A stretch of 64,000 bases of DNA from Paracoccus onubensis (GTDB lineage: Bacteria; Pseudomonadota; Alphaproteobacteria; Rhodobacterales; Rhodobacteraceae): assembly GCF_003591515.1 (NCBI RefSeq), contig NZ_QZCG01000005.1:243562-307561 (forward strand), read 5' to 3'. The notes beneath the pieces are model-generated. The model ran no database searches, was not told the DNA's origin, and saw only the letters and a program-made list of their open reading frames with translations. A program made the position numbers and the translations under genes. Below, in pieces: positions 36,221 through 46,049 of the stretch. Numbering within the stretch: position 1 is the stretch's first letter; each line of letters opens with the position of its first letter.

Positions 36221-36976
36221 TCAGATTGCCTGACCGCCCGAAACCTCGATCCTCTGTGCGGTGACCCAGCGGTTATCGTCGGACAGCAGGCTTGCCACCA
36301 TCGGGCCGATATCGTCGGGCAGGCCCACCCGGCCAAGCGCCGTCAGCCCGGCGAATTTCGCGTTGAGATCCGGGTTGTCGCGCACGATGCCGCCGCCGAA
36401 ATCGGTCTCGATGGCGCCGGGAGCCACCGCGTTCACCGCGATGCCGCGCGGCCCGAATTCCTGCGCCATATAGCGGGTCAGCGTCTCGACCGCGCCCTTC
36501 GCCGCCGCATAGGCCGCGAAACCAGGAGAGGAAAACCGCGTCAGCCCGGTCGAGAAATTGACGATCCGGCCGCCATCGGCAATCAAGGGCAACAGCGCCT
36601 GCGCAAGGAAGAACACCCCCTTCACATGCACATCGAACAGGCCGTCGAACTGCGCTTCGGTCGTTTCGCCGATCGGAACGAATTCGCCGTGACCGGCATT
36701 GTTGACCAGATGATCGAAGCTGTCGCGCCCCCAGATTTTGCGAAGACTGTCGCGCAGAGTGTCGGCAAAGGCAGGAAACGACGCCATTTCGGAGACGTCG
36801 AGTTGCAGTGCCACCGCCTTCCGGCCCAGCGCCTCTATTTCCGCGACGACCTCCCCGGCCTGCGCCGCGTTGCCGCGATATGCCACGATGACATCACCGC
36901 CATGGCGGGCGATGGAAAGGGCGGTGTTGCGGCCCAGGCCGCGGTTGGCGCCGGTTATCAATGCGATCTTGCTCAT
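36221..36976 (-). CDS. SDR-family oxidoreductase
   Basis: The product has 251 residues and is a classical short-chain dehydrogenase. The NAD(P) loop TGANRGLGRNTAL, NNAG, the catalytic Ser in FSTGL and the YAAAKG Tyr-Lys pair are visible, with the end block VTAQRIEVSGGQ. The start at 36976 follows AGGAAAAAG. It is divergent from an AraC regulator, a pairing seen for many inducible SDR genes. The substrate is not evident. Confidence 0.93.
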   Translation of the reverse strand: MSKIALITGANRGLGRNTALSIARHGGDVIVAYRGNAAQAGEVVAEIEALGRKAVALQLDVSEMASFPAFADTLRDSLRKIWGRDSFDHLVNNAGHGEFVPIGETTEAQFDGLFDVHVKGVFFLAQALLPLIADGGRIVNFSTGLTRFSSPGFAAYAAAKGAVETLTRYMAQEFGPRGIAVNAVAPGAIETDFGGGIVRDNPDLNAKFAGLTALGRVGLPDDIGPMVASLLSDDNRWVTAQRIEVSGGQAI

Positions 36977-37146
36977 GTCTTTTTCCTCATGTTGAGCGGA
37001 TGAAGGGAAGATGGGGCAGAAAGACGTGGCAGAGTTGCCCATTCCTCGCGCAATCTTGCCTGTTTCCGTGAAATCAGCGGATATCTCTTGCATATATGGG
37101 CGATTTCCTTGCCTGATACTGCAATCAGGTTACCCGGACCCAACTG

Positions 37147-38022
37147 ATGCGCAGCCTTCTCGATCTTGTCCGCCGTCATGCTGACGGCTATGCCGACCGC
37201 TCCGGTTTCGCGCCGACGCCCTTCCCCGGGCTTGGCGTGGTGCGCATGCTGCATCCCGGCGAGTTGCAGGTAACGGTGCAAAAGCCGCTGATCGCGATCT
37301 GCCTTCAGGGCCGCAAGCGTGTGATGATGGGCACGGCCCGCTTCGACTATGGCGCTGGCGAGGCACTCTTGATCACTGCGGATGTGCCAACCACCAGCCA
37401 GATCGTTGATGCCAGCCCCGCCGTGCCCTATTACGCCCTCGCGCTAGAGCTGGACCCGGCGATTCTGCGCGCTCTGTCCGTCGAGGCTGATCTGCACCCT
37501 GTCAATGCCGCCCCGATCCGGATCGAGCCGGCCGACCCGGATGTGACCGATGCCGCATTGCGGCTGATGCGTCTGCTGGACCGGCCCGCCGCCTTGCCGG
37601 TGCTGGGCGAGGCGCTGCTGCGTGAAATGCATTACTGGCTCCTGACCGGCCGCCATGGCGCGGCGATCCGGGGGCTTGGGGCGGTAGACAGCCATGCCCA
37701 TCGCATCGCCCGGGCAGTGGCCCTGATCCGGCAGGACTATGCTCGCGCGCTCCGGATCGGGGATCTGGCGGCAGCGGCGGGGATGAGCGAATCCTCATTT
37801 CACCAGCATTTCCGCACGATCACCACCTTGTCGCCGCTGCAATTCCAGAAGCAGCTACGGCTGATCGAGGCCCGGCGCCTGATGCTGACGGATGGCGCGG
37901 GCATCGCCCATGCCGCTCATGCGGTAGGCTATGAAAGCGTGCCGCAATTCACCCGCGACTATGGCCGCCTGTTCGGCCTGCCACCGGGCCGCGACATGCG
38001 CGATGCGCGGCTGAGCGCCTGA
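37147..38022 (+). CDS. AraC-family transcriptional regulator
   Basis: The product has 291 residues. An AraC_N cupin domain (VQKPLIAICLQGRKRVMMGTARFDYGAGEALLITADVPTTSQI) is followed by the two-helix AraC DNA-binding domain (YARALRIGDLAAAAGMSESSFHQHFRTITTLSPLQFQKQLRLIEARRLM and AHAVGYESVPQFTRDYGRLFG). It likely controls the divergent SDR gene. Confidence 0.94.
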   Translation: MRSLLDLVRRHADGYADRSGFAPTPFPGLGVVRMLHPGELQVTVQKPLIAICLQGRKRVMMGTARFDYGAGEALLITADVPTTSQIVDASPAVPYYALALELDPAILRALSVEADLHPVNAAPIRIEPADPDVTDAALRLMRLLDRPAALPVLGEALLREMHYWLLTGRHGAAIRGLGAVDSHAHRIARAVALIRQDYARALRIGDLAAAAGMSESSFHQHFRTITTLSPLQFQKQLRLIEARRLMLTDGAGIAHAAHAVGYESVPQFTRDYGRLFGLPPGRDMRDARLSA

Positions 38023-38171
38023 AGAGCGGGCTGCACGGATTATGCATCAGAATTCTGTGCGGTTACCAAGATGTTCCAGTAAAAGCAACGAAATGCTCTT
38101 CGCCAAAATAATGACCAGAAAGTTTCGAAACACCCTTGTTTCCCTGCCTGCCGATCCATATACGGATCGGC

Positions 38172-38261
38172 GGAGACGTGGCCGAGTGGTCGAAGGCGCT
38201 CCCCTGCTAAGGGAGTAGGCCCGGAAGGGTCTCGAGGGTTCGAATCCCTTCGTCTCCGCCA
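38172..38261 (+). tRNA. tRNA-Ser (GCU anticodon)
   Basis: Acceptor stem GGAGACG (38172-38178) pairs with CGTCTCC (38251-38257); G38258 is the discriminator and CCA is encoded. The anticodon stem CCCCT-loop-AGGGG-like region contains CTGCTAA, giving anticodon GCT for AGC/AGU serine codons. The long variable arm (TAGGCCCGGAAGGGTCTC) is typical of tRNA-Ser. The T loop is TTCGAAT. Confidence 0.95.
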
Positions 38262-38456
38262 TCAATCACGCGACTGAATACCACTGCCCCGCCTGCGGAT
38301 TTCGGACCGTCGGGTGCCGGAAATCCCGGTCTGTGTCACCACGACGGGGCGGTGACGTCATGTCCAGGATGTCCGCATCCTTCGGCTATGGACTGCACGG
38401 CAGAAATCTGGCCTGTTGGTTTCGGGGGAATTCATCTGCAGCGGGCGGCCCGGTTC

Positions 38457-39386
38457 ATGCATCAACTGACCTTGCGCCAGATCGAAGTCATCCGCGCCGT
38501 GATGCTGACCGGGACGATCAGCGGGGCTGCGCGGATGCTGAACGTATCCGCGCCCGGGATCAGCCGATTGGTCAAGCATACCGAAGAAGCCCTGGGGCTG
38601 CGCCTTTTCGAGCGGCGCGGCGGTGTCTACCTGCCGGCGGTCGAGGCCGGCTCGATTTTCGATCAGATTGGCAGGGTGTTCGGCAATGTCGAAAATCTGA
38701 ACCGTGCCGTCGCTTCATTGCAGCGGGGCGAGGCGGTGGATCTGTCCTTCGCCTCGGCGCCGTCGGTTGCGCAGTTCATTGCCGCGCGGGCGGCGCGGTC
38801 GATCCGGCAACGCTATCCTGATCTGTTCATCGATCTGAATATCCTGAAGATCGAGGAAACCATCGACTATCTGATGCTGGAACGCGGCGAATTCGTGTTG
38901 ATGAGCACCTCGGTGGAGAATGCCGGAATCAGCAATGAAATCGCCGCCCGGGGCCGTCTGGCCGCCATTGTTCCCGAGGATCACCCCTTGGCGGCTTCCG
39001 TGCGGGTGTCGATCCATGATCTGGCAAAATACCCGATGATCGGCGTCGATCCCGAGGATCCCTATGGCAGGGTCTGCGCGACTCCGTTGCGGGATGCCGG
39101 ATTGCCGGTGCGCTATTCGATGCGCGGCCGTTTCGCCCAGACTGTCGTCAGTCTTGTGCGCCACGGGCTTGGCGTGGCGGTAATCGACGAATTCTCCGTG
39201 GCAGAGCTTTACATGCCCGGTGTCGTGCGGCTGTCGCTGATCGAGGAAACGCCGATTACCATCTATATCGTGACCAAGGCAGGGCGCGTGCTTTCCGGCT
39301 TTGCCGAATACGCGATTCAGCAATTGCGGCGGGAACTGTCCCGCGCCACGGAGTCCCGTCCCTGGGAGCAGCGCAAGGCAAGGTGA
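38457..39386 (+). CDS. LysR-family regulator of the TTT/dehydroshikimate operon
   Basis: The product has 309 residues. The winged helix reads TLRQIEVIRAVMLTGTISGAARMLNVSAPGISRLVKHTEEALGLRLFERRGGVYLPA, followed by a LysR effector domain. The start ATG 38457 opens MHQLTLRQIEV directly. The gene lies upstream of and on the same strand as the transporter operon, 120 bases before the binding protein. It probably responds to the imported compound. Confidence 0.92.
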   Translation: MHQLTLRQIEVIRAVMLTGTISGAARMLNVSAPGISRLVKHTEEALGLRLFERRGGVYLPAVEAGSIFDQIGRVFGNVENLNRAVASLQRGEAVDLSFASAPSVAQFIAARAARSIRQRYPDLFIDLNILKIEETIDYLMLERGEFVLMSTSVENAGISNEIAARGRLAAIVPEDHPLAASVRVSIHDLAKYPMIGVDPEDPYGRVCATPLRDAGLPVRYSMRGRFAQTVVSLVRHGLGVAVIDEFSVAELYMPGVVRLSLIEETPITIYIVTKAGRVLSGFAEYAIQQLRRELSRATESRPWEQRKAR

Positions 39387-39506
39387 GTCGGATATATTAA
39401 CATCATGTTAATGATCGTGCCGAATTTGTATTTGCCGTAACTGAATTATCGCCAGATGATACGTTTCAGGAGAACCGGGATTCGCCCGGAACAAGGGAGG
39501 AGCATC

Positions 39507-40511
39507 ATGAATAGAACCCTTATCAGGCTGATTGCCGTCGCCGCATTGGGCATCGCGACAGGTTCAGCATCATTCGCACAGGATTATCCCGGCAAGGAAA
39601 TCCAGGGCATCATCCAATGGGGCGCAGGCGGTTCCACCGATACGGTGATGCGCACCGTCACGCCGCATGCCGAAAAGATTCTGGACGGCAAGGTGGTCAT
39701 GAAGAACATGACCGGCGGGGTCGGCGCAATTGCGACGAAATTCGTCTATGCGCAACAGCCGGACGGCTACACCCTGCTGATGGGCGCCGAAAATCCATTA
39801 CTTTACAAGGTGATGGGACTGGGCGACATCGACTATTCTGAGTTCACGCCAATCAATATCCTGGCGCGGGGCGTTCCGATTCTGGTGGCCAATAACGACG
39901 CGCCTTTCGACAGTTTCGCCGAAATGATCGAATATGTTCAGGCGCATCCGAACGAAGTTAAATTCGGCTCGACCGGCCCCGGAGGCGTGCCGTCGGTGGT
40001 CACGTCGATGATCGCCTCGAAAACCGAACTGCCGGTCACGCAGGTTCCCTATGACGGCGATGGCCCTGCCCTGACGGCGCTGCAAAGCGGCGCGGTCGAT
40101 GTCATGCCCGCCGTGCTGGGCGCCGCGATCGAGGCAATCCACGGCGGCAGGATCAAGGCGATCACGATGATCGACAACACGCCAAGCGATGTTCTGCCGG
40201 ATGTGCCCGCGTTGGGCGAGACGAATCCCGAATATGCCGATTACTTCCCCTGGGGACCCTTCTTCGGTGTATTCGTCAAAAACGGAACCCCCGATGAGAT
40301 CGTCGCCAAGCTGACCGAGGCATATGCCGAGGCCGCGGAAAGCGAGGAATTCGTCAAGCTGATGGCCGACCGGGGTTATATCATCGAAAGCCTGTCGGGG
40401 CAGGAAGCGCAGGATTTCCTGTCGACATGGCAATCGCTTACGACCTGGCTGCTTCATGACGCGGGCGAGACCAAGGCTTCCCCCGAAGAATTCGACATCC
40501 CCCGACTGTGA
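39507..40511 (+). CDS. tctC: TTT-family (Bug/TctC) periplasmic substrate-binding protein
   Basis: The product has 334 residues with a signal peptide (LIAVAALGIATGSASFAQ). Bug-family features are YPGKEIQGIIQWGAGGSTDTVMRTV, NMTGGVGAIATKFVYAQQPDGYTLLMG, VKFGSTGPGGVPSVVTSMI and LPVTQVPYDGDGPALTALQSGAVDVMP. It binds a carboxylic acid for the TctAB permease. GGGAGGAG lies close to the start. The catabolic genes downstream suggest a shikimate-type ligand (inference). Confidence 0.92.
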   Translation: MNRTLIRLIAVAALGIATGSASFAQDYPGKEIQGIIQWGAGGSTDTVMRTVTPHAEKILDGKVVMKNMTGGVGAIATKFVYAQQPDGYTLLMGAENPLLYKVMGLGDIDYSEFTPINILARGVPILVANNDAPFDSFAEMIEYVQAHPNEVKFGSTGPGGVPSVVTSMIASKTELPVTQVPYDGDGPALTALQSGAVDVMPAVLGAAIEAIHGGRIKAITMIDNTPSDVLPDVPALGETNPEYADYFPWGPFFGVFVKNGTPDEIVAKLTEAYAEAAESEEFVKLMADRGYIIESLSGQEAQDFLSTWQSLTTWLLHDAGETKASPEEFDIPRL

Positions 40512-40570
40512 CGGTAATCCGCCCCGGCCTGTACCGGGGCGGCCCATTCTGATCGGAGGAAGGGTCAGAC

Positions 40571-41083
40571 ATGCATAACAATCGTATTCGCAGCGCCGGA
40601 GAGCTTGCCTTCAACGCCGCAATGTTCGTCTGCAGCATCGTGCTTCTGTGGTCGTCATATCAAATCTCGGGGTTTGAATCCCTCAGTTCGCCGGGGGCGC
40701 TTCCCATGGTCGTGGCCCTGGTCATGATGATCAGTTCGGGGCTGATCCTGCTGAATTGCTGGCGCCGGGCCGAGCGTGACCGAACCCGCTTCATGCAGGA
40801 TATTCTGCCGCCGGCGGTGATCGTGATGATGCTGTTCATCACCGGCTATGCGCTGCTGCTGACGTCTTTGGGCTTCCTGCCGACCTCGCTGATCTTCCTG
40901 ATCCTGTCTGTCCTTTACCTGCGGCGCGGCGGGCTGATCTTTGCGGTTGGCGTATCGCTGCTGGCGCTGGTTCTGGTCTATATCGTCTTCAGGCTTGTCT
41001 TCTCGGTGCTGATGCCCGCAGGCATCGTGCCCGAGGCCGAGATCCTTGCCGCCATCGGCCAAATCTTCGGAGGTACCCGGTGA
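40571..41083 (+). CDS. tctB: TTT-family small membrane subunit TctB
   Basis: The product has 170 residues with four membrane segments (AMFVCSIVLLWSSY, LPMVVALVMMISSGLILL, VIVMMLFITGYALLLTSLGFLPTSLIFLILSVLYL, FAVGVSLLALVLVYIVFRLVF). This is the TctB layout. Its stop overlaps the GTG start of tctA, so the membrane pair is coupled. Confidence 0.9.
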   Translation: MHNNRIRSAGELAFNAAMFVCSIVLLWSSYQISGFESLSSPGALPMVVALVMMISSGLILLNCWRRAERDRTRFMQDILPPAVIVMMLFITGYALLLTSLGFLPTSLIFLILSVLYLRRGGLIFAVGVSLLALVLVYIVFRLVFSVLMPAGIVPEAEILAAIGQIFGGTR

Positions 41084-42591
41084 TACAGGCGCTTGAATAT
41101 TTCCTGATCCCGTGGCTGGATCTGAAGCTGCTGTTCCTGGTTGCGGCAGGCACCTTTGCGGGCGTCTATGTCGGCGCGATTCCGGGGCTGTCCGTTACCA
41201 TGGCGGTGTCGATCCTGATCGGGTTCACCTTTACATGGGATGTCAATTCGGCGCTGTGCCTGATGGTCGGCATCTTCATGGGAGGCGTCTATGGCGGTTC
41301 GCGCACGGCGATCCTGCTGAACATCCCCGGCGCTCCATCGGCGATTGCCACCGCGATGGACGGCTACCCCATGGCGCAGAAAGGGCTTGCCGGCGAAGCG
41401 ATCGGGCTGACGACGGTCATGTCCTTCATCGGCGGGCTGATCGGGATCATCGTGCTGGCCGTCGCCGCACCGACGGTCAGCGATTTCGCCCTGACCTTCC
41501 AGCCGCGCGACTTCATGCTTCTTGCGGTTCTGGGTATCCTGCTGGTTGGGTCCTTATCGGGCGAAAGCCTTGTGAAAGGCATCTTTGCGGGCGCCCTGGG
41601 GCTGCTGATCGGCACGGTCGGACTGGACCCGCTGACGGCGGAAGAGCGCCTGACCTTCGGGTTTACCGGCCTGTGGGGCGGTATCAGCTTTATCGCCGTC
41701 ATGATCGGCATGTTCGGCGTCTCCGAGGCGCTGCTTCAACTGCATCATGTTGACAAGACCACCGTCAAGCAGACCATCCGGCGTATCGTCCCGGACTGGG
41801 TTTCGGTTCGTCGTTATCTGCCGCTGTCGCTTCAGACATCAGGCATTGGCGTCATCATCGGAGCATTGCCCGGCACCGGCGGGGATATTGCGGCCCTGAT
41901 GGCTTACGACCATGCCAAGCGCGTCACCCGCAATCCCGAAGTGCCCTTTGGTCAGGGCGCGAAAGAAGGTCTGGTGGCGCCCGAAACGGCGAATAACGCT
42001 GCGGTGGGCGGGGCCTTCATCCCGATGCTGACGCTGGGCATTCCGGGTGATGCGGTCACCGCGATCATGATCGGCGCCTTGTATATCCACGGGCTGAACC
42101 CCGGCCCGATGCTGATGGTCGAACAGCCGCATATGTTCTGGTTCATCACCGGGGCCTTGATGCTGGCCAATATCTTCATGCTGATCTTCGGCCTGACCGG
42201 TATCCGGATCTTCACCAAAATCGTCGAGATGCCGCGGACGGTACTGATCCCGCTGATTCTGCTGCTGTCCATCGTCGGCGCCTATGCGGTCAACAACTCG
42301 ATCAACGATGTCTACTGGATGCTTGGCTTCGGCGTGCTGGGCTATTTCATGAAATCTTACGGGTATCAGCTTGGTCCCGTGATCCTTGGTGTGATCCTGT
42401 CGCGGCTTCTGGATGAAAACTGGCGCCGTGCGATCATATCCGAACAGGGCAGCCTCTCGGGACTGTTCAAGGGCATGCTGACCAGCCCCCTGTCGCTTGT
42501 GCTGCTAACGATGGTGGTGCTGATCTTCATCAGTCAGACGCCGATATGGCGTGGCATCCGCCGCAGACTGAAACCGGAGAGCAGGTCATGA
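41080..42591 (+). CDS. tctA: TTT-family large permease TctA
   Basis: The product has 503 residues and about 11-12 membrane segments. TctA features are VGAIPGLSVTMAVSILIGFTF, YGGSRTAILLNIPGAPSAIATAMDGYPMAQKG, IIGALPGTGGDIAALMAYDHAKR, FGQGAKEGLVAPETANNAAVGGAFIPMLTLGIPGD. It imports the substrate with proton or sodium energy. GTG start at 41080 overlaps the tctB stop; its stop overlaps the ATG of the dehydratase gene. Confidence 0.93.
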   Translation: MIQALEYFLIPWLDLKLLFLVAAGTFAGVYVGAIPGLSVTMAVSILIGFTFTWDVNSALCLMVGIFMGGVYGGSRTAILLNIPGAPSAIATAMDGYPMAQKGLAGEAIGLTTVMSFIGGLIGIIVLAVAAPTVSDFALTFQPRDFMLLAVLGILLVGSLSGESLVKGIFAGALGLLIGTVGLDPLTAEERLTFGFTGLWGGISFIAVMIGMFGVSEALLQLHHVDKTTVKQTIRRIVPDWVSVRRYLPLSLQTSGIGVIIGALPGTGGDIAALMAYDHAKRVTRNPEVPFGQGAKEGLVAPETANNAAVGGAFIPMLTLGIPGDAVTAIMIGALYIHGLNPGPMLMVEQPHMFWFITGALMLANIFMLIFGLTGIRIFTKIVEMPRTVLIPLILLLSIVGAYAVNNSINDVYWMLGFGVLGYFMKSYGYQLGPVILGVILSRLLDENWRRAIISEQGSLSGLFKGMLTSPLSLVLLTMVVLIFISQTPIWRGIRRRLKPESRS

Positions 42592-44474
42592 AAACCTCGA
42601 TCGCGACGGTTTCAATTGCGGGCAATCTGGCCGAGAAACTGGCGGCGATCGCTGCCGCCGGTTTCGACGGGCTGGAGATGTTCGAGCAGGATTTCCTGCA
42701 AGACGCTGCAAGCCCGCACGAGATCGGGGCGATGGTCCGCGACCACGGGCTGGAGATCATGCTGTATCAGCCCTTCCGCGATTTCGAGGGGCTGCCCGAA
42801 CCTTTGCGCGCGCGCGCCTTCGACCGCGCGCGGCATAAATTCGACCTGATGGCCGAACTGGGCGCGGAGCTGATGCTGATCTGCTCGTCGCTTCATCCGC
42901 AGGCGATGGGCGGCATCGACCGCGCCGCCGACGATCTGGCGGAACTGGCCGGAATCGCGGCCGAGCGGGGGCTGCGGATCGGATATGAGGCTTTGGCATG
43001 GGGCCGCCATGTCAACGATCACCGCGACGCATGGGAGATCGTCCGCCGCGCCGATCATCCCGCGCTTGGATTGGTTCTCGACAGTTTTCACAGCCTTGGC
43101 CGTGGCATCGATCCCGATACGATCCGGCGCATACCCGGCGACCGGATATTCTTCGTGCAGCTGGCCGATGCGCCGCAGATCAACATGGATCTGCTGTATC
43201 TGTCCCGCCATTACCGGAACATGCCGGGCGAGGGCGATCTTCCGGTTACGGATTTCATGCGCGCCGTCGCGGCAAGCGGTTATGACGGCCCGCTGTCTCT
43301 CGAGATTTTCAACGATCAGTTTCGCGGCGGCAATCCTGCCGCCATTGCCCGCGACGGCCATCGTTCGCTGATCTGGTTGATGGATCAGGCCCGCCGTGCC
43401 GAACCCGCGCTGACCGCCGGCCTGCCCGATCTGCCGGCCAATATCCGTGTCGCCGGCATAGAGTTCATCGAATTCGCCTCAAGCCCCTCGGAGGCCCGCG
43501 AATTGGAGACGGCACTGACGCAGATGGGCTTTCACCGTGAAGGCGAACACCGCAACAAACGCGTCGCAGTGTGGCGGCAGGGCGATATCCGCATCATCGT
43601 GAATGTCGAGGAAACCGGGTTTGCGCATAGCTTCTTCCTGAATCACGGCACCGGGGTCTGCGATGTCGGCCTGCGGGTCGCCGATGCGCAGGCCACGGCG
43701 CAGCGGGCACGGGCACTGGATGCGACCTTGTTCAGCCAGCCTCTGGGGCCGGGCGAGCTGGAGATCCCGGCCATTCGCGGCGTCGGTGGCTCGATCCTGC
43801 ATTTCATTGACGCGAAAAGCGGACTGAATGACGTGTGGGATGTCGAATTCGGGCCAACGGGGGAACAGGCACCCGATTTCGGGCTGATGCGCGTGGATCA
43901 TCTGGCCGAGACGATGAATTACGATGAAATGCTTAGCTGGACGCTGTTCTATACCTCGATCTTCGAGATGGAGCGCCGCCCGATGCTGGACGTCGCCGAT
44001 CCCGACGGGCTGACCCGCTCTCAGGCAATCGCTTCGCCCGATCGTGGCACCCGGATCACTCTGAACGGAGCGCAATCGCACCGGACGCTGGCCGGAGGCT
44101 TCCTGACGGATTCGATGGGTTCGGCAGTGCAGCACATCGCGCTGGCGTCAAAGGATATCTTCAACTCCGCCGAAAACATGGCAGGAACGGGTTTCCAGAT
44201 GCTGCCGATCCCCGAGAACTATTATGACGACCTGCAAGCCCGCTATGGGCTGGACGACCGAGAAATCGCCCGCCTGCGGCGCTGGAACATCCTTTATGAA
44301 GCCGAAGGCGAGACCGAGTTCTTCCAGTTCTACGGCAAGCCGCTGCAAGGCGGGCTGTTCTTTGAAATCGTCGAAAGACGCGGCGGATATGACGGTTACG
44401 GCGCAGTGAACGCCCCGTTCCGTATTGCCGCGTTGAAGCGCCTGATGCGCGGCAAGGATATGCCGCGTAAATGA
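42588..44474 (+). CDS. quiC: 3-dehydroshikimate dehydratase with C-terminal HPPD-like domain (QuiC type)
   Basis: The product has 628 residues. Residues 1-280 form a sugar-phosphate-isomerase TIM barrel whose metal ligands Glu134, Asp165, Gln191 and Glu239 are in GYEALAWG, LVLDSFHS, FVQLADAP and LSLEIFND. Residues 295-610 are a VOC/hydroxyphenylpyruvate-dioxygenase-like domain with metal-site motifs VDHLAETMN, VQHIALASKD and FFEIVERR. This fusion is known from bacterial QuiC, which converts 3-dehydroshikimate to protocatechuate. It overlaps tctA and the next gene by four bases each, so import and catabolism are coupled. Confidence 0.9.
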   Translation: MKTSIATVSIAGNLAEKLAAIAAAGFDGLEMFEQDFLQDAASPHEIGAMVRDHGLEIMLYQPFRDFEGLPEPLRARAFDRARHKFDLMAELGAELMLICSSLHPQAMGGIDRAADDLAELAGIAAERGLRIGYEALAWGRHVNDHRDAWEIVRRADHPALGLVLDSFHSLGRGIDPDTIRRIPGDRIFFVQLADAPQINMDLLYLSRHYRNMPGEGDLPVTDFMRAVAASGYDGPLSLEIFNDQFRGGNPAAIARDGHRSLIWLMDQARRAEPALTAGLPDLPANIRVAGIEFIEFASSPSEARELETALTQMGFHREGEHRNKRVAVWRQGDIRIIVNVEETGFAHSFFLNHGTGVCDVGLRVADAQATAQRARALDATLFSQPLGPGELEIPAIRGVGGSILHFIDAKSGLNDVWDVEFGPTGEQAPDFGLMRVDHLAETMNYDEMLSWTLFYTSIFEMERRPMLDVADPDGLTRSQAIASPDRGTRITLNGAQSHRTLAGGFLTDSMGSAVQHIALASKDIFNSAENMAGTGFQMLPIPENYYDDLQARYGLDDREIARLRRWNILYEAEGETEFFQFYGKPLQGGLFFEIVERRGGYDGYGAVNAPFRIAALKRLMRGKDMPRK

Positions 44475-44491
44475 CATATGAGGAAAAGCAG

Positions 44492-45325
44492 ATGATTTCC
44501 GGCCATACCCGGGTAATCGCCCATATTGGCGTGCCGACCGAAAGCTTCAAGGCACCGATGATCTACAACCCCTGGTTCGAGGCCCGGGGAATCGACACGG
44601 TGGTCGTGCCGATGGGGTGCGAAGCCGTGGATTTTCCTGCCTTCATGCCTTTGGTTGCAAGGCTGCGGAACTTTGCCGGAGCGTTGATCACCATGCCGCA
44701 CAAGGTCGCCGTCGTCGATCTGCTGGACGAGATCAGCACCGCCGTCCGCATATGCGGCGCCTGCAACGCGGTGCGCCGCGATCCCGATGGGCGATTGATC
44801 GGCGAGATGTTCGACGGCGAAGGCTTCGTGCGTGGCATTACGCGCAAGGGCTGCGAAGTCGCGGGCGCGTCGGCGCTTGTGGTCGGAACAGGCGGCGTCG
44901 GTTCGGCCATCGCGGCGTCCATGGCAGCCGCGGGCGCGGCACGGCTGGGGCTCTATGACATAAATGCCGCTTCGGCCGAGCGGCTTGCCACCAATCTGCG
45001 CCGGAGCTGCCCGTTTCTCGAGGTCACCACCGGCTCCAGTGATCCCGCAGGCTGGGAGATCGTCGTGAATGCAACACCAATGGGGATGCAGGAGGGCGAT
45101 CCGATGCCTTTGGACGTGACCCGTCTCGACCCGGCCAGTTTTGTCGGCGAAGTGGTGATGAAGCGCGAGGAAACCGCTTTTCTGGCCGCCGCCAAAGCAC
45201 GGGGTTGCCGGATCCAGATCGGCACCGACATGCTGTTCGAACAGATCCCCGCCTATCTTGAATTCTTCGGCTATGGGACAACCTCGGCGGAAGAACTGCG
45301 CCAATTGGCGACGATCCGGTACTGA
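44492..45325 (+). CDS. aroE: shikimate dehydrogenase-like enzyme (AroE family)
   Basis: The product has 277 residues. The substrate domain has GVPTESFKAPMIYNPWFE and the catalytic Lys in ALITMPHKVAVVD (Lys71); the NADP domain has VVGTGGVGSAIAASM and ATPMGMQEGD. The start at 44492 is preferred because AGGA lies 8 bases upstream; an upstream ATG at 44471 overlaps the dehydratase stop. In this operon it probably oxidises imported shikimate or quinate to the dehydro form used by QuiC, rather than serving aromatic biosynthesis. Confidence 0.85.
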   Translation: MISGHTRVIAHIGVPTESFKAPMIYNPWFEARGIDTVVVPMGCEAVDFPAFMPLVARLRNFAGALITMPHKVAVVDLLDEISTAVRICGACNAVRRDPDGRLIGEMFDGEGFVRGITRKGCEVAGASALVVGTGGVGSAIAASMAAAGAARLGLYDINAASAERLATNLRRSCPFLEVTTGSSDPAGWEIVVNATPMGMQEGDPMPLDVTRLDPASFVGEVVMKREETAFLAAAKARGCRIQIGTDMLFEQIPAYLEFFGYGTTSAEELRQLATIRY

Positions 45326-45413
45326 GCCGGTCGCGCTTCCGCCGGCGGCGGCGGGCCATCTCTTGCGAAAACGCCCAGATCCCCGGGAAACATCGCAAAC
45401 CATTTGACGGGAA

Positions 45414-45489
<76 letters not shown>

Positions 45490-45518
45490 GTCCGGGGGCT
45501 TTTAGCCCGAACTTCCGG

Positions 45519-46049
45519 CTAACGCCAGACCTCTTGTGCAGCATTGCGGATCACGTGAACGGCGCCCTGCTCCACCGTAAGCTCGCCGATCCGCGACAAG
45601 GGCCAGCCAAGCGCGTGAATGCGCAGCATTCGCAGCGTGATGCCATGGGTGACGATCAGTGCCGGACCCGGCAGATCGGCCAGAAAACCGTGGCAACGTG
45701 CGGATAGCTGCTCCAGATGCTCTCCTCCGGGTGTGCGATCGTACCAGTCTATCGGCGCACCGGTAAACAGCTCCGGCCTTTGCCGCTGCAAATCTTCAAG
45801 CAAATGCCCGGTGAACTCGCCCACATCGATCTCGCGCAGCCGGTGGTCCGTTGCAAAGGACATGCCGCCAAAGACGATTTCGGCTGTGCGGACCGCACGC
45901 CCCTGTGGGCTGGAATAGCGGGCCGCCCCGATATCCGCGATCAGCCGCGCCTGCCGCCCGGCCTGCGCAAGCCCCCGCGCGGTCAGAGCCGAGTCGCGCA
46001 GGCCCTGCAGGCGGCCGGCACGGTTCCACTCGGTCTGTCCGTGGCGCAT
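45519..46049 (-). CDS. histidine-phosphatase family protein (phosphoglycerate-mutase fold)
   Basis: The visible frame has 176 residues beginning MRHGQTEWNRAGRLQG, so the catalytic RHG is at the extreme N-terminus. The second His is in LIVTHGITLRML. The family normally has a strand (LYLxRHG) before RHG, and the bases upstream do encode FPDLYL in frame, but only an ATA (46070) could start there, 6 bases after GGAGCAGG; a TGA lies further up. Either the start is ATA or the protein is truncated by a few residues. Function is probably a small-molecule phosphatase. Confidence 0.82.
   Translation of the reverse strand: MRHGQTEWNRAGRLQGLRDSALTARGLAQAGRQARLIADIGAARYSSPQGRAVRTAEIVFGGMSFATDHRLREIDVGEFTGHLLEDLQRQRPELFTGAPIDWYDRTPGGEHLEQLSARCHGFLADLPGPALIVTHGITLRMLRIHALGWPLSRIGELTVEQGAVHVIRNAAQEVWR

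Noticed and set aside
38047..38265. 72-codon open frame on the minus strand
   Set aside because: It runs through the tRNA-Ser gene and has no family features; it is an antisense frame.
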